64,000 nt of DNA from Microlunatus soli. Its GTDB lineage: Bacteria > Actinomycetota > Actinomycetes > Propionibacteriales > Propionibacteriaceae. Below the pieces are notes generated by a model that saw only the letters and a list, made by a program, of their open reading frames with translations, was not told where the DNA came from and did not search any database. A program made the position numbers and the translations under genes. Each line of letters opens with the position of its first letter. Position 1 is the first letter of the stretch. The DNA lies in assembly GCF_900105385.1 (NCBI RefSeq), contig NZ_LT629772.1:3720001-3784000 (forward strand), given 5' to 3'. Shown in pieces: positions 17,365 through 25,601 of the stretch.

Positions 17365-18642
17365 GTGAGAACGATTCGCTCGGGTCACCCACTCCGGCCG
17401 CCACGGCTGCATGTGGCGACCGAGGAGATCGCCGATCCGGGACCGCTGCCCGCTCAGATGCCCGACCCGGGCGCGCTGGCCTGGGTCCGTCGCGGCGAGG
17501 GAATGATCGGCTACGGCGAGACCGCGCGACACAAGGCGACCTCGATCACCGACGCCGAGAACTGGTGGCGGGAGATCACCGACCAGGTCGTCGTCGACCG
17601 TGAGCTGCCTGGCGGCGATCTGCCGGGCGCCGGATTCGTCGCCTTCGGCAGCTTCTGCTTCGACCCCGACAACTCCTCGTCCGGATCGGTGCTGATCGTG
17701 CCGCGGGTTGTGATCGGACGCCGCGCCGGCCGGGCTTGGCGGACCACGATCACCTCCGCCGACGTCACGATCCCCGACGCCCTGGAAAACCCGACGCAGC
17801 TGTCGATCCCGGCCCCGGGGGCGGTCAGTTTTGCCGACGGCAAGCTCAGCGGACCGGAGTGGGAGGGTGTGGTCGCCGACGCGGTGACCATGATCAACTC
17901 CGGTGACCTGGACAAGGTCGTGCTGGCCCGGGAGCTGATCGCGATCGCCGACAACCCGATCGACGCGCGCCGGCTGGTGGCACGGTTGGCCGCCGAATAT
18001 CCGGCCTGTTGGACCTATCACATCGACGGTCTGGTCGGTGCCACGCCGGAGATGCTGATCCGCCGCGAAGCGGGTCTGGCGACCTCCCGGGTGCTGGCCG
18101 GCACCATCCGCCGCTCCAACGACTCCGACCAGGACCTGGCGCTCGCAGCGGCGCTCTCCCAATCCAGCAAGGACCTGCAGGAACACGAGTACGCGGTCGC
18201 CTCGGTGGCCCGAGCGTTGGCGCCGTACTGCTCGGGGATGAACGTGCCGGATGCGCCGTACGTGCTCGAACTGCCCAACGTGCTGCATCTGGCCACCGAC
18301 GTCACCGCGGTCGCGGCCCCGGACGCGACTTCGTTGCGGATGGCGGCGGCACTGCATCCGTCCGCGGCAGTCTGCGGCACCCCCACCGATCGGGCGCGGC
18401 AGACGATCGCCGAGCTCGAGCAGCTCGACCGGGACCGCTATGCCGGACCGGTCGGCTGGATCGACGCCGACGGCGACGGCGAATGGGCGATCGCGCTGCG
18501 CTGCGGCCGGATCAACGCCGATGACCCGCATCAGATCCGGCTCTACGCCGGCTGCGGCATCGTCGCCGAATCCGATCCCGAGGCCGAACTGGCCGAATCG
18601 GTCGCCAAGCTCGTCCCGATGCGCGACGCGCTGGGGACCTGA
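17365..18642 (+). CDS. menF: Isochorismate synthase MenF
   Basis: 425-residue chorismate-binding enzyme converting chorismate to isochorismate, the first dedicated step of menaquinone synthesis. The frame is open from 17218, but family-like sequence begins at the GTG at 17365 (RTIRSGHPLRPPRLHVATEE). Conserved segments are DKVVLARELIA, GATPEMLIRREAG, RVLAGTIRRS, LPNVLHLATDV and HPSAAVCGTPTDRARQTI, with the GWIDADGDGEWAIALRCG C-terminal block. The order matches isochorismate synthase rather than salicylate or anthranilate synthase, and menD in the same window supports a menaquinone role. Confidence 0.88.
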   Translation: MRTIRSGHPLRPPRLHVATEEIADPGPLPAQMPDPGALAWVRRGEGMIGYGETARHKATSITDAENWWREITDQVVVDRELPGGDLPGAGFVAFGSFCFDPDNSSSGSVLIVPRVVIGRRAGRAWRTTITSADVTIPDALENPTQLSIPAPGAVSFADGKLSGPEWEGVVADAVTMINSGDLDKVVLARELIAIADNPIDARRLVARLAAEYPACWTYHIDGLVGATPEMLIRREAGLATSRVLAGTIRRSNDSDQDLALAAALSQSSKDLQEHEYAVASVARALAPYCSGMNVPDAPYVLELPNVLHLATDVTAVAAPDATSLRMAAALHPSAAVCGTPTDRARQTIAELEQLDRDRYAGPVGWIDADGDGEWAIALRCGRINADDPHQIRLYAGCGIVAESDPEAELAESVAKLVPMRDALGT

Positions 18643-18678
18643 CACCCGGCGTTGCCGAGCGCGTGCGAGGATCGCGCG

Positions 18679-19713
18679 ATGAGAATCGGACTGGTCGGGA
18701 CCGGACGGATCGGCGCGTTCCACGCCAGCACGTTGGCCGGGCTTGACCAGGTCGACGAGGTCGTGCTGACCGATGCCGTGCCGGGTGCCGCCGAGACCCT
18801 CGCCGCCGAGCACGGCTACGGCACTGCTCCCGACGTCGACACCCTGCTCGGGCAGGTCGACGGCGTCGTGATCACGACACCGACGACGACCCACGCGGCA
18901 CTGCTGCGGCAGACGGTCGCGGCCGGCCTGCCGACCTTCTGCGAGAAGCCGGTGGCGATGACGTTGGACGAGAGCATCGAGTTGGTCGATCTCGTCGAAT
19001 CGTCCACGGTGCCGGTCCAGATCGGGTTCCAACGACGCTTCGACACCGGCTATCGACGGGCTCGCGACGCCGTCCGTAGCGGTGACCTGGGCTTCGTGCA
19101 CACGCTGCGTGCCAACACCCACGACCAGGCGCCGCCGCCGGCGGCGTACATCCCGACCAGCGGCGGCCTGTTCCGTGACTGCAGCATCCACGATTTCGAC
19201 ATCATCCGCTTCGTCACCGGCCGGGAGGTGCTGTCGGTCTACGGCGTCGGCGCCAACAAGGGCGACGACTTCTTCACCGAGGGCGGAGACGTCGACACCT
19301 GCGCGGCGGTCCTGACGCTGGACGACGACACCGTGGTCACGGTGTCGGCGACCCGCTACAACGGCGCCGGGCACGACGTCCGGCTGGAGGTGATGGGGTC
19401 GGCGGGCACCGTCGGCGTCGGCTTCGACGACTCGCTGGCGGTGCGCTCGGCCGAGGACGGCGTCGACTATCCGCGCGGGCCGCAGAAATGGTCGTTCATG
19501 GAACGCTTCCAGCCCGCCTATCGCCGCGAGCTGGGCGTTTTCGCCGATCTCGTCGCCGGCCGGGTGTCGAGCCCGTGCACCGTACGGGACGGTCTGCAGG
19601 CCTTCCGCATCGCCGAGGCATGTGAGTTGTCGCGCCGTCGACGGGCTCGGGTCGATCTGGCCGAGATTCCCGACGATTCCGGCACGACCGGCGCTGGTGC
19701 GCGATCTGCATAG
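18679..19713 (+). CDS. Gfo/Idh/MocA-family oxidoreductase, inositol 2-dehydrogenase-like
   Basis: 344-residue NAD(P)-dependent dehydrogenase. The Rossmann motif GLVGTGRIG (residues 4-12), the EKP motif (89-91) and the catalytic D-x3-HD segment (Asp167, His171, Asp172 in RDCSIHDFDIIRF) are all present. GFQRRFDTGYRRARDAV and the overall length resemble inositol 2-dehydrogenases (IolG), so oxidation of myo-inositol or a related cyclitol is plausible. It follows menF after 36 bp, but is not a known menaquinone enzyme. No other inositol genes are nearby. Confidence 0.83.
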   Translation: MRIGLVGTGRIGAFHASTLAGLDQVDEVVLTDAVPGAAETLAAEHGYGTAPDVDTLLGQVDGVVITTPTTTHAALLRQTVAAGLPTFCEKPVAMTLDESIELVDLVESSTVPVQIGFQRRFDTGYRRARDAVRSGDLGFVHTLRANTHDQAPPPAAYIPTSGGLFRDCSIHDFDIIRFVTGREVLSVYGVGANKGDDFFTEGGDVDTCAAVLTLDDDTVVTVSATRYNGAGHDVRLEVMGSAGTVGVGFDDSLAVRSAEDGVDYPRGPQKWSFMERFQPAYRRELGVFADLVAGRVSSPCTVRDGLQAFRIAEACELSRRRRARVDLAEIPDDSGTTGAGARSA

Positions 19714-19721
19714 CACGTGGT

Positions 19722-19855
19722 GGGATTTCGGCCTGCTGATGGGGTTTCCGCCCAGCATCGCGGCCGGGTTGCGTACGGCATGCCTGTTGCGTTTCGCTGC
19801 CGGCCGCGACGCAACGCCCGCCACACCCGAAACCCCATCAGCGGGCCGAAATCCC
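19722..19855. repeat. 134-bp imperfect inverted repeat after the dehydrogenase gene
   Basis: The 27-bp arms 19722-19748 and 19829-19855 are reverse complements with a single mismatch; both contain TGATGGGGTTTC or its complement. The 80-bp interior is itself partly self-complementary (TTGCGT and ACGCAA elements). It starts 8 bp after the preceding stop codon. It could end transcription or be a small mobile palindromic element. The stretch from 19856 to about 20069 after it is G-rich and holds nothing I can identify. Confidence 0.6.
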
Positions 19856-20069
19856 GTTGGGTGGGCGGGTGCAGCGGGGTGCCGGTGCGGCCGTGGGTCA
19901 AGGCGGGGTGCAGGGTGGTGCTTGTCGACGGCGCGAGCGGGTGGTCTTGGCTGAGGTTTTACGCAAGGTCTTGGTTGCGAAAATGTCCTTGCTGGCAAGG
20001 GGAAATGCTCTTCGGCGCTGCGAATTGACCGATTTGGCAATGGCCGGTTCACTAACACCGGTACCGGCG

Positions 20070-20098
20070 TGACTAACGCGGCCGTTGCGTCGTAGAGT
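20070..20098 (+). promoter_or_regulatory. Candidate promoter of the menJ-nuo operon
   Basis: TGACTA (20070-20075) and TAGAGT (20093-20098) are separated by 17 bases and resemble an actinobacterial housekeeping -35/-10 pair. Transcription would begin near 20105, right at the Rex-like palindrome. Inferred from sequence only. Confidence 0.35.
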
Positions 20099-20108
20099 GA
20101 CCCGTAGC

Positions 20109-20126
20109 TAGTGAAGGTTTTCACTA
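20109..20126. promoter_or_regulatory. Rex-like operator upstream of menJ-nuo
   Basis: TAGTGAAGGTTTTCACTA is a perfect 7-bp inverted repeat around GGTT. The core GTGAA-N4-TTCAC equals the core of the redox-sensing repressor Rex site, whose published consensus is close to TTGTGAA-N4-TTCACAA; only the second and the second-last bases differ. It lies 17 bp upstream of the menJ-like ATG, between a candidate -10 box and the ribosome-binding site, where a bound repressor would block transcription. Rex is known to control nuo in Streptomyces. No rex gene is in this window. Confidence 0.65.
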
Positions 20127-20143
20127 AGTCCCCGGAGAGGCAC

Positions 20144-21481
20144 ATGACTGGCAGCGCGGCTCCCGCATCGGGAGTTGGGTCGCAGCGTCGTCACGCGGCG
20201 ACCGGGTCCGGCGCACCCAGTGGCGGTGCGATCGAGAGCGACGTGATCGTCGTCGGTGCCGGGCCCGGCGGGTCTGCCGCGGCCACCTATCTGGCCCGCA
20301 GCGGCCTGAACGTGTCGCTGCTGGAGAAGACCAGCTTCCCGCGGGAGAAGGTCTGTGGCGACGGTCTGACCCCGCGCGGCACCAAGCAGTTGATCAAGCT
20401 CGGCATCGACATCTCGACCGAGAACGGCTGGGCGCACCAGCGTGGCCTGCGGTTCTGGGCCGGTGGCCGGCACTGGGATCTGGACTGGCCGGATCTGACC
20501 GATTGGCCGGGCTACGGCGTCACCCGGCAGCGCGCCGATTTCGATCAGCTGCTGGCCAACAATGCGGTCGCCGCCGGCGCCAAGCTGTACGAGCTGGCCA
20601 ACGTGACCGAGCCGATCATCTCGCCCGACACCGACCGGATCACCGGCGTGCTCACCAAGGACGGCCGCCGGTTCACCGCGCCGCTGGTGGTCGCTGCCGA
20701 CGGCAACTCCACCCGGATCAGCGTCGCGATGGGAATCAACCGACGCGAGAAGCTGCCGATGGGGGTCGCGGTCCGGACCTACTACAAGAGCCCGCTGCAC
20801 GACAGCCCGTACATCGAGTCCTGGCCCGAGCTCTGGGAGGGCAAGCCGGGGGAGTCCAAGCTGCTCCCGGGGTACGGCTGGATCTTCCCGCTCGGCGACG
20901 GCACCTGCAATGTCGGCCTCGGCATCCTGAACACCTCGACCGCCTTCGGCAAGGTCGACTACAAGCAGATGCTCAAGGTGTGGATGGACAACACGCCGCC
21001 GGCCTGGGGCTTCACCGACGAGAACCGGGTCGGCCGGGTGCTCGGCGCGGCGCTGCCGATGGCGTTCAACCGGCGCCCGCACTACACCCGCGGACTGCTG
21101 CTGGTCGGCGACGCCGGCGGGATGGTCAGCCCGTTCAACGGCGAGGGCATCCCGTACGCGATGGAGTCGGCCGAGATGGCTGCCGAGGCGATCGCCGACG
21201 CGCACTTCCGCGGAGTCGGGACCCCTGCGGCGGAGAAGGTGCTGCAGGGATACCCTGCTCGATTGAACGAGGAGTGGGGCGGCTACTACACGCTCGGCCG
21301 GGTGTTCACCAAGATCATCGGGCAGCCGGCCCTGATGAAGGTGGCGGTCAAGTACGGGTTGCCGCGCAAGGTGGTCATGCAGTTCACGCTGAAGATGTTG
21401 TCGCACCTGACCGATCACCGTGACGGAGACATCTACGACCGGATCGTCAACGGACTGTCCAGGATCGCGCCGGCAACATGA
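20144..21481 (+). CDS. Geranylgeranyl-reductase-family flavoprotein, probable menaquinone reductase (MenJ-like)
   Basis: 445-residue FAD-dependent reductase. VIVVGAGPGGSAAATYLARS (dinucleotide fold, about residues 34-53), CGDGLTPRG (71-79) and a late LLVGDAGGMVSPFNGEGI segment are hallmarks of the geranylgeranyl reductase family. In mycobacteria the homologue MenJ saturates one double bond of the menaquinone side chain, and the position directly before nuoA supports the same role here. I use ATG 20144 (CGGAGAGG 4 bases upstream); the earlier in-frame GTG 20111 falls inside the Rex-like palindrome. A 30-residue hydrophilic extension precedes the FAD fold. Confidence 0.87.
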   Translation: MTGSAAPASGVGSQRRHAATGSGAPSGGAIESDVIVVGAGPGGSAAATYLARSGLNVSLLEKTSFPREKVCGDGLTPRGTKQLIKLGIDISTENGWAHQRGLRFWAGGRHWDLDWPDLTDWPGYGVTRQRADFDQLLANNAVAAGAKLYELANVTEPIISPDTDRITGVLTKDGRRFTAPLVVAADGNSTRISVAMGINRREKLPMGVAVRTYYKSPLHDSPYIESWPELWEGKPGESKLLPGYGWIFPLGDGTCNVGLGILNTSTAFGKVDYKQMLKVWMDNTPPAWGFTDENRVGRVLGAALPMAFNRRPHYTRGLLLVGDAGGMVSPFNGEGIPYAMESAEMAAEAIADAHFRGVGTPAAEKVLQGYPARLNEEWGGYYTLGRVFTKIIGQPALMKVAVKYGLPRKVVMQFTLKMLSHLTDHRDGDIYDRIVNGLSRIAPAT

Positions 21482-21515
21482 AGATCACGAACGCGACCAG
21501 CCGGACACTTGACGG

Positions 21516-21553
21516 CCCTTCGACAAGCTCGGGGCCCTTCGACCAGCTCAGCG
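21516..21553 (+). repeat. Two tandem copies of the dispersed 19-bp repeat
   Basis: CCCTTCGACAAGCTCGGGG (21516-21534) is followed directly by CCCTTCGACCAGCTCAGCG (21535-21553). Both match the dispersed repeat that also occurs inside nuoD, nuoG and nuoJ. They lie between the menJ-like gene and nuoA; the nuoA ribosome-binding site (GGGGAGGAAA) follows. Confidence 0.75.
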
Positions 21554-21582
21554 CCCTAGCGGGCAAGGGGAGGAAATAAGCG

Positions 21583-21942
21583 ATGAGCCTCTACACCGGC
21601 TTTGTGATCGCGTTGATCATCGCCGCGGGCTTCGTGGCGTTGACGATCACGGCCAGCATGTTGGTCGGACCGAAGCGCTACAACCGGGCCAAGCTGGACA
21701 GCTACGAGTGCGGCATCGAGCCGACCCCGCAGCCGGCCGGCGGTGGTCGCTTCCCGGTGAAGTACTACCTGACCGCGATGCTGTTCATCGTCTTCGACAT
21801 CGAGATCGTCTTCCTCTACCCGTGGGCGGTCTCGTTCGACCAGATGGGCGTCTTCGCGCTGGTCGAGATGGTGTTGTTCATCGTCACGGTGTTCGTCGCC
21901 TACTTCTACATCCTGCGACGCGGCGGGCTGGAGTGGGACTGA
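21583..21942 (+). CDS. nuoA: NADH-quinone oxidoreductase subunit A
   Basis: 119-residue membrane subunit of complex I with three hydrophobic helices. DSYECGIEPTPQPAGGGRFP is the conserved loop with the invariant Cys, and VFDIEIVFLYPWA is the second-helix signature. An AGGAGG-type ribosome-binding site (GGGGAGGAAA) precedes the ATG. First of fourteen nuo genes in the standard order; the 101-bp gap before it carries two dispersed repeat copies. Confidence 0.96.
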   Translation: MSLYTGFVIALIIAAGFVALTITASMLVGPKRYNRAKLDSYECGIEPTPQPAGGGRFPVKYYLTAMLFIVFDIEIVFLYPWAVSFDQMGVFALVEMVLFIVTVFVAYFYILRRGGLEWD

Positions 21943-21986
21943 TGAAGTTGATCACGCAGATCGTCGACACGGACAAGAGGGACTGA
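21942..21986 (+). CDS. Possible 14-residue junction peptide between nuoA and nuoB
   Basis: MKLITQIVDTDKRD is encoded by an ATG that overlaps the nuoA stop (TGATG) and ends 6 bases before the nuoB ATG. It could simply keep ribosomes moving across a 50-bp gap. There is no evidence that the peptide has a function; it may be chance. Confidence 0.2.
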   Translation: MKLITQIVDTDKRD

Positions 21987-21992
21987 GGCGTC

Positions 21993-22550
21993 ATGGGACT
22001 CGAGGAAAAGCTCCCGAGCGGGATCATGCTCACCACCGTCGAGGCGCTCGCCGGTGCGGTGCGAAGCGCATCGTTCTGGCCGGTGACCTTCGGCCTGGCC
22101 TGCTGCTCGTTCGAGATGATGACGATGGGTACGCCGCGGTTCGACTCCGCCCGCTGGGGCCAGGAGGTCTTCCGCAACAGTCCGCGGCAGGCCGACCTGA
22201 TGATCGTCGCCGGCCGGGTCAGCCAGAAGATGGCGCCGATCGTCCGCCAGGTCTACGACCAGATGGCCGAGCCCAAATTCGTGCTGTCGATGGGTGTCTG
22301 CGCCTCCAGCGGCGGCATGTTCAACAACTACGCGATCGTCCAGGGCGTTGATCACATCGTCCCGGTCGACGTCTACGTTCCCGGCTGCCCGCCGCGGCCG
22401 GAGATGCTGATCGACGGCATCTTCAAGCTGCGCAAGCTGAAGGTGGAGAAGATGCCGATCGGCAGCAATGCCGAAGCGGCCGAGCAGGACAACGAACGCC
22501 TGGCGCTGGCCAAGCCGGCGACGATCGAGCAGAAGGGACTGCTGCGGTGA
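21993..22550 (+). CDS. nuoB: NADH-quinone oxidoreductase subunit B
   Basis: 185-residue peripheral subunit carrying the terminal [4Fe-4S] cluster N2. The four ligands are visible: the adjacent pair Cys37-Cys38 in ACCSFEMM, Cys103 in [10 protein letters not shown] and Cys132 in VPGCPPRPE. It passes electrons to menaquinone at the interface with NuoD. The C-terminus is a little longer than in E. coli. Its stop overlaps the GTG of nuoC. Confidence 0.97.
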   Translation: MGLEEKLPSGIMLTTVEALAGAVRSASFWPVTFGLACCSFEMMTMGTPRFDSARWGQEVFRNSPRQADLMIVAGRVSQKMAPIVRQVYDQMAEPKFVLSMGVCASSGGMFNNYAIVQGVDHIVPVDVYVPGCPPRPEMLIDGIFKLRKLKVEKMPIGSNAEAAEQDNERLALAKPATIEQKGLLR

Positions 22551-23362
22551 GTGAGAAGGACCCGAGCGACCGCAACGCCCAGCAGCCCGGCAAGGACGCC
22601 GAGCAGACCAAGGAGCAGACCCCGCCGGTGCCGCCGGACGCCGATCGCGATCCGCGGACCGGACCCGATCATCGCGACGACCTGGAGCCGATCGGCCCGG
22701 GAAGCGCCGAGCGTCCCGAGGTCCTCAAGCGGTCGCAGGGGATGTTCGGCCAGACCGGTACCCCGGACACCTCCGGCTACGGCGGGCTGCGGCAGATCAC
22801 CGAGTTCCCCGGCCCGAGCCAGCGGCCGTACGGCGGTTGGTACGACGCCGCGATCGACCGGATCGCCGAGCTGATGCCCAACGTCGGATCGGTGATCACC
22901 AAGATCGTCATCGAACGCGGTGACCTCACCGTGCACGTCAGCCGAGATGAACTGTTGGCGCTGGTGAAGGTGCTGCGGGACGATGCCCAGCTGCGGTTCG
23001 AGCTGTTCAGCGGCGTGTCCGGCGTGCACTACCCGACCGACGAGGGCAAGGAACTGCACGCGGTCTATCACCTCGCCTCGCTGACCCACAACCGGCGGAT
23101 CCGGCTCGAGGTCTCGGTGCCCGAGGCCGATCCGCATCTGCCGTCGGTGGTCAGCGTCTACCCGTCGGCCGACTGGCATGAGCGGGAGACCTTCGACATG
23201 TTCGGAATGATCTTCGACGGACATCCGCACCTGACCCGGATCCTGATGCCGGACGACTGGCCGGGACACCCGCAGCGCAAGGACTATCCGCTCGGTGGCA
23301 TTCCGGTCGAGTACAAGGGTGCGAGGATCCCCAGCCCTGACAACCGCAGGAGCTACAACTGA
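22547..23362 (+). CDS. nuoC: NADH-quinone oxidoreductase subunit C
   Basis: 271-residue 30-kDa-type subunit. It begins at GTG 22547 inside a GTGA overlap with nuoB. The conserved part is the last ~180 residues, ending in the signature block around [20 protein letters not shown] and LPDDW-like [18 protein letters not shown]. The first ~90 residues are a charged, proline-rich extension ([18 protein letters not shown]), longer than in most families. It is a stand-alone NuoC, not fused to NuoD. Confidence 0.95.
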   Translation: MSEKDPSDRNAQQPGKDAEQTKEQTPPVPPDADRDPRTGPDHRDDLEPIGPGSAERPEVLKRSQGMFGQTGTPDTSGYGGLRQITEFPGPSQRPYGGWYDAAIDRIAELMPNVGSVITKIVIERGDLTVHVSRDELLALVKVLRDDAQLRFELFSGVSGVHYPTDEGKELHAVYHLASLTHNRRIRLEVSVPEADPHLPSVVSVYPSADWHERETFDMFGMIFDGHPHLTRILMPDDWPGHPQRKDYPLGGIPVEYKGARIPSPDNRRSYN

Positions 23363-24741
23363 TGAGCACGACAGATACCGGCCCTTCGACAAACTCAGGG
23401 CCCGTGAACGAGGATCTGTTCGCCGGTCCGGGCGAGGAACCGGCAGAGGGCACCGTCTACACGGTGATGGGCGGCGACTGGGACGAGGTCGTCAAGGAGC
23501 AGGTCGAACGTGGCGACGAGCGGATGGTCGTCAACATGGGTCCGCAGCACCCGTCGACCCACGGCGTGCTCCGGGTGATCCTGGAGCTGGACGGTGAGAC
23601 GGTCACCGAGCTGCGGTCCAGCATCGGTCACCTGCACACCGGCATCGAGAAGAACATGGAATACCGCACCTGGACCCAGGGCGTGGCGTTCTGTACCCGG
23701 ATGGACTACGTGATGCCGTTGCACAACGAGCTCGCGTACTGCCTGAGCGTGGAGAAGCTGCTCGACATCGAGGATCAGATCACCGATCGGGCCAAGATCA
23801 TCCGGGTGATGATGGCGGAGTGGATGCGGATCGCCTCCCACCTGGTCGCCCTCGGCACCGGCGGCATGGAGCTCGGCGCGACCACCATGATGACGATCGG
23901 CTTCCGCGAGCGGGAAAAGATCATGGACTTCTTCGAGGCCGTCACGGGCCTGCGGATGAACCACGCCTACATCCGTCCGGGCGGTGTCGCCAACGATCTT
24001 CCCGATCACGGGCTGCAGCTGCTCAAGGACACGCTGACGTCGATCAAGAAGCAGATGCCGGAGTTCGGCAAGCTCGCCAGCAAGAACCCGATCGTCCGGA
24101 GCCGGCTGATCGGCGTCGGTCACCTGGATCTGTCGGCCTGCATGGCTCTCGGGGTCACCGGGCCGATGCTGCGGTCGGCGGGGTACGACTACGACCTGCG
24201 CAAGGCGATGCCGTACTGCGGCTACTCCGACTACGACTTCGACGTCCCGGTCCGGGACGAGGCCGACGGCTACGCTCGGTTCCTGAACCGCATCGACGAG
24301 ATGTGGGAGAGCGTCAAGATCATCGACCAGTGCGTGACCAAGCTGGAGGCCACCCAGGGTGAGCCGGTGATGATCGACGATCCGAAGATCGCCTGGCCGG
24401 CCAAGCTGTCCATCGGTTCCGACGGCCAGGGCAACTCCAACGAATACCTCAAGCACATCATGGGGCAGTCGATGGAGTCCCTGATCCACCACTTCAAGCT
24501 GGTCACCGAGGGCTTCCGGGTGCCGCCCGGCCAGGCCTACGTGCCGACCGAGAGCGCCAAGGGCGAGCTCGGTGCGCACGTGGTCTCCGACGGTGGGACC
24601 CGCCCGTTCCGGGTGCACTTCCGCGACCCCAGCTTCCATCACCTGCAGGCATTGCCGGCCCTGTCCGAGGGCGGCTTCATCGCCGACGTGGTGGTCAACA
24701 TTGCCACGCTCGACCCGGTACTGGGAGGTGTCGACCGATGA
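23362..24741 (+). CDS. nuoD: NADH-quinone oxidoreductase subunit D
   Basis: 459-residue 49-kDa-type subunit forming the quinone pocket with Nuo[21 protein letters not shown] is the invariant N-terminal block with the quinone-site His; [19 protein letters not shown] follows, and the protein ends in the conserved DPVLGGVDR. The start overlaps the nuoC stop (TGATG). Residues 7-13 are encoded by a copy of the dispersed 19-bp repeat (23382-23400), which lies in the variable leader before the conserved core and so should be tolerated. Confidence 0.97.
   Translation: MSTTDTGPSTNSGPVNEDLFAGPGEEPAEGTVYTVMGGDWDEVVKEQVERGDERMVVNMGPQHPSTHGVLRVILELDGETVTELRSSIGHLHTGIEKNMEYRTWTQGVAFCTRMDYVMPLHNELAYCLSVEKLLDIEDQITDRAKIIRVMMAEWMRIASHLVALGTGGMELGATTMMTIGFREREKIMDFFEAVTGLRMNHAYIRPGGVANDLPDHGLQLLKDTLTSIKKQMPEFGKLASKNPIVRSRLIGVGHLDLSACMALGVTGPMLRSAGYDYDLRKAMPYCGYSDYDFDVPVRDEADGYARFLNRIDEMWESVKIIDQCVTKLEATQGEPVMIDDPKIAWPAKLSIGSDGQGNSNEYLKHIMGQSMESLIHHFKLVTEGFRVPPGQAYVPTESAKGELGAHVVSDGGTRPFRVHFRDPSFHHLQALPALSEGGFIADVVVNIATLDPVLGGVDR
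23382..23400 (+). repeat. Dispersed 19-bp repeat inside nuoD
   Basis: CCCTTCGACAAACTCAGGG lies in frame just after the nuoD start and is read as part of the peptide GPSTNSGP. Confidence 0.75.
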
Positions 24742-25601
24742 ATTCGGCCCACGACAACACACCATCGGCTGACGGCCGCTTCGGGCAGGTGCCGCCCGGC
24801 GTCGACGTCGAGGACCCGAACAGCCACCGGCCGGAGCCGATCGAATTCACCGACGGCGAGACCGCGATCGGTGAGCAGACGATGGACGAACTGCGGCAGA
24901 TCGCGGCGCGCTACCCGCAGTCGCGGTCGGCGCTGTTGCCGATGCTGCACCTGGTGCAGAGCGTCGAGGGGCGGGTGACGCCGGCCGGGATCGAAGCCTG
25001 CGCACAGGTCCTCGACATCTCGACCGCGGACGTCTCCAGCGTCGCGACCTTCTACACGATGTACAAGCGGCGGCCGAACGGTGAGTACAACGTCGGTGTC
25101 TGCACCACCGCGCTGTGCGCGATCATGGGTGGCGACGACGTCTACGACCGGCTGAGCAAGCATCTCGGTGTCGGCCACGACGAGACCACGGCCGACGGCC
25201 GGATCACCCTGGAGCGGATCGAGTGCAACGCAGGTTGTGACTACGCGCCGCTGATGATGGTCAATTGGGAGTTCATGGACAACCAGACTCCCGACTCCGC
25301 CGTCGAGCTGGTCGACAAGCTGACCGCCGGCGAGGAAGTGACCTCCACCCGCGGCGCGCGGATCTGCAGTTGGCGACAGAGCGAACGAGTGCTGGCCGGA
25401 TTCCCCGACGGACGAGCCGACGAGGGCCCGACCTCCGGCGCGACCTCCCAGCTCGGGGTCCGGATCGCCGCCGAGCAGGGTTGGGCGGCGCCGACGGTCG
25501 AGGAAGCAGCCGAGGCCAAGGCCGAAGCCGACCGGATCGCTGCCGAGAAGGAAGCGGCGGAGAAGGCCGAAGCAGAGAAGTCTGAAGGTGAGGCGAAGTG
25601 A
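24738..25601 (+). CDS. nuoE: NADH-quinone oxidoreductase subunit E
   Basis: 287-residue 24-kDa-type subunit with a thioredoxin-like [2Fe-2S] domain. Cluster ligands are Cys122 and Cys127 (CTTALC) and Cys163 and Cys167 (CNAGC). The N-terminal 40 residues and the C-terminal ~85 residues go beyond the usual length; the tail is an Ala/Glu/Lys-rich, probably helical run ([20 protein letters not shown]). Overlaps nuoD and nuoF by ATGA/GTGA junctions. Part of the NADH-oxidising arm with NuoF and NuoG. Confidence 0.96.
   Translation: MNSAHDNTPSADGRFGQVPPGVDVEDPNSHRPEPIEFTDGETAIGEQTMDELRQIAARYPQSRSALLPMLHLVQSVEGRVTPAGIEACAQVLDISTADVSSVATFYTMYKRRPNGEYNVGVCTTALCAIMGGDDVYDRLSKHLGVGHDETTADGRITLERIECNAGCDYAPLMMVNWEFMDNQTPDSAVELVDKLTAGEEVTSTRGARICSWRQSERVLAGFPDGRADEGPTSGATSQLGVRIAAEQGWAAPTVEEAAEAKAEADRIAAEKEAAEKAEAEKSEGEAK

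Noticed and set aside
20111..20143. GTG 20111 as the start of the menJ-like gene.
   Set aside because: It lies within the Rex-like palindrome and has no ribosome-binding site, whereas ATG 20144 has CGGAGAGG 4 bases upstream.
17206..20145. A 979-codon open frame on the minus strand.
   Set aside because: It lies antisense to menF and the dehydrogenase, which both show clear family motifs. It is rich in Arg, His, Asp and Gly, as expected for high-GC shadow frames, and shows no domain.
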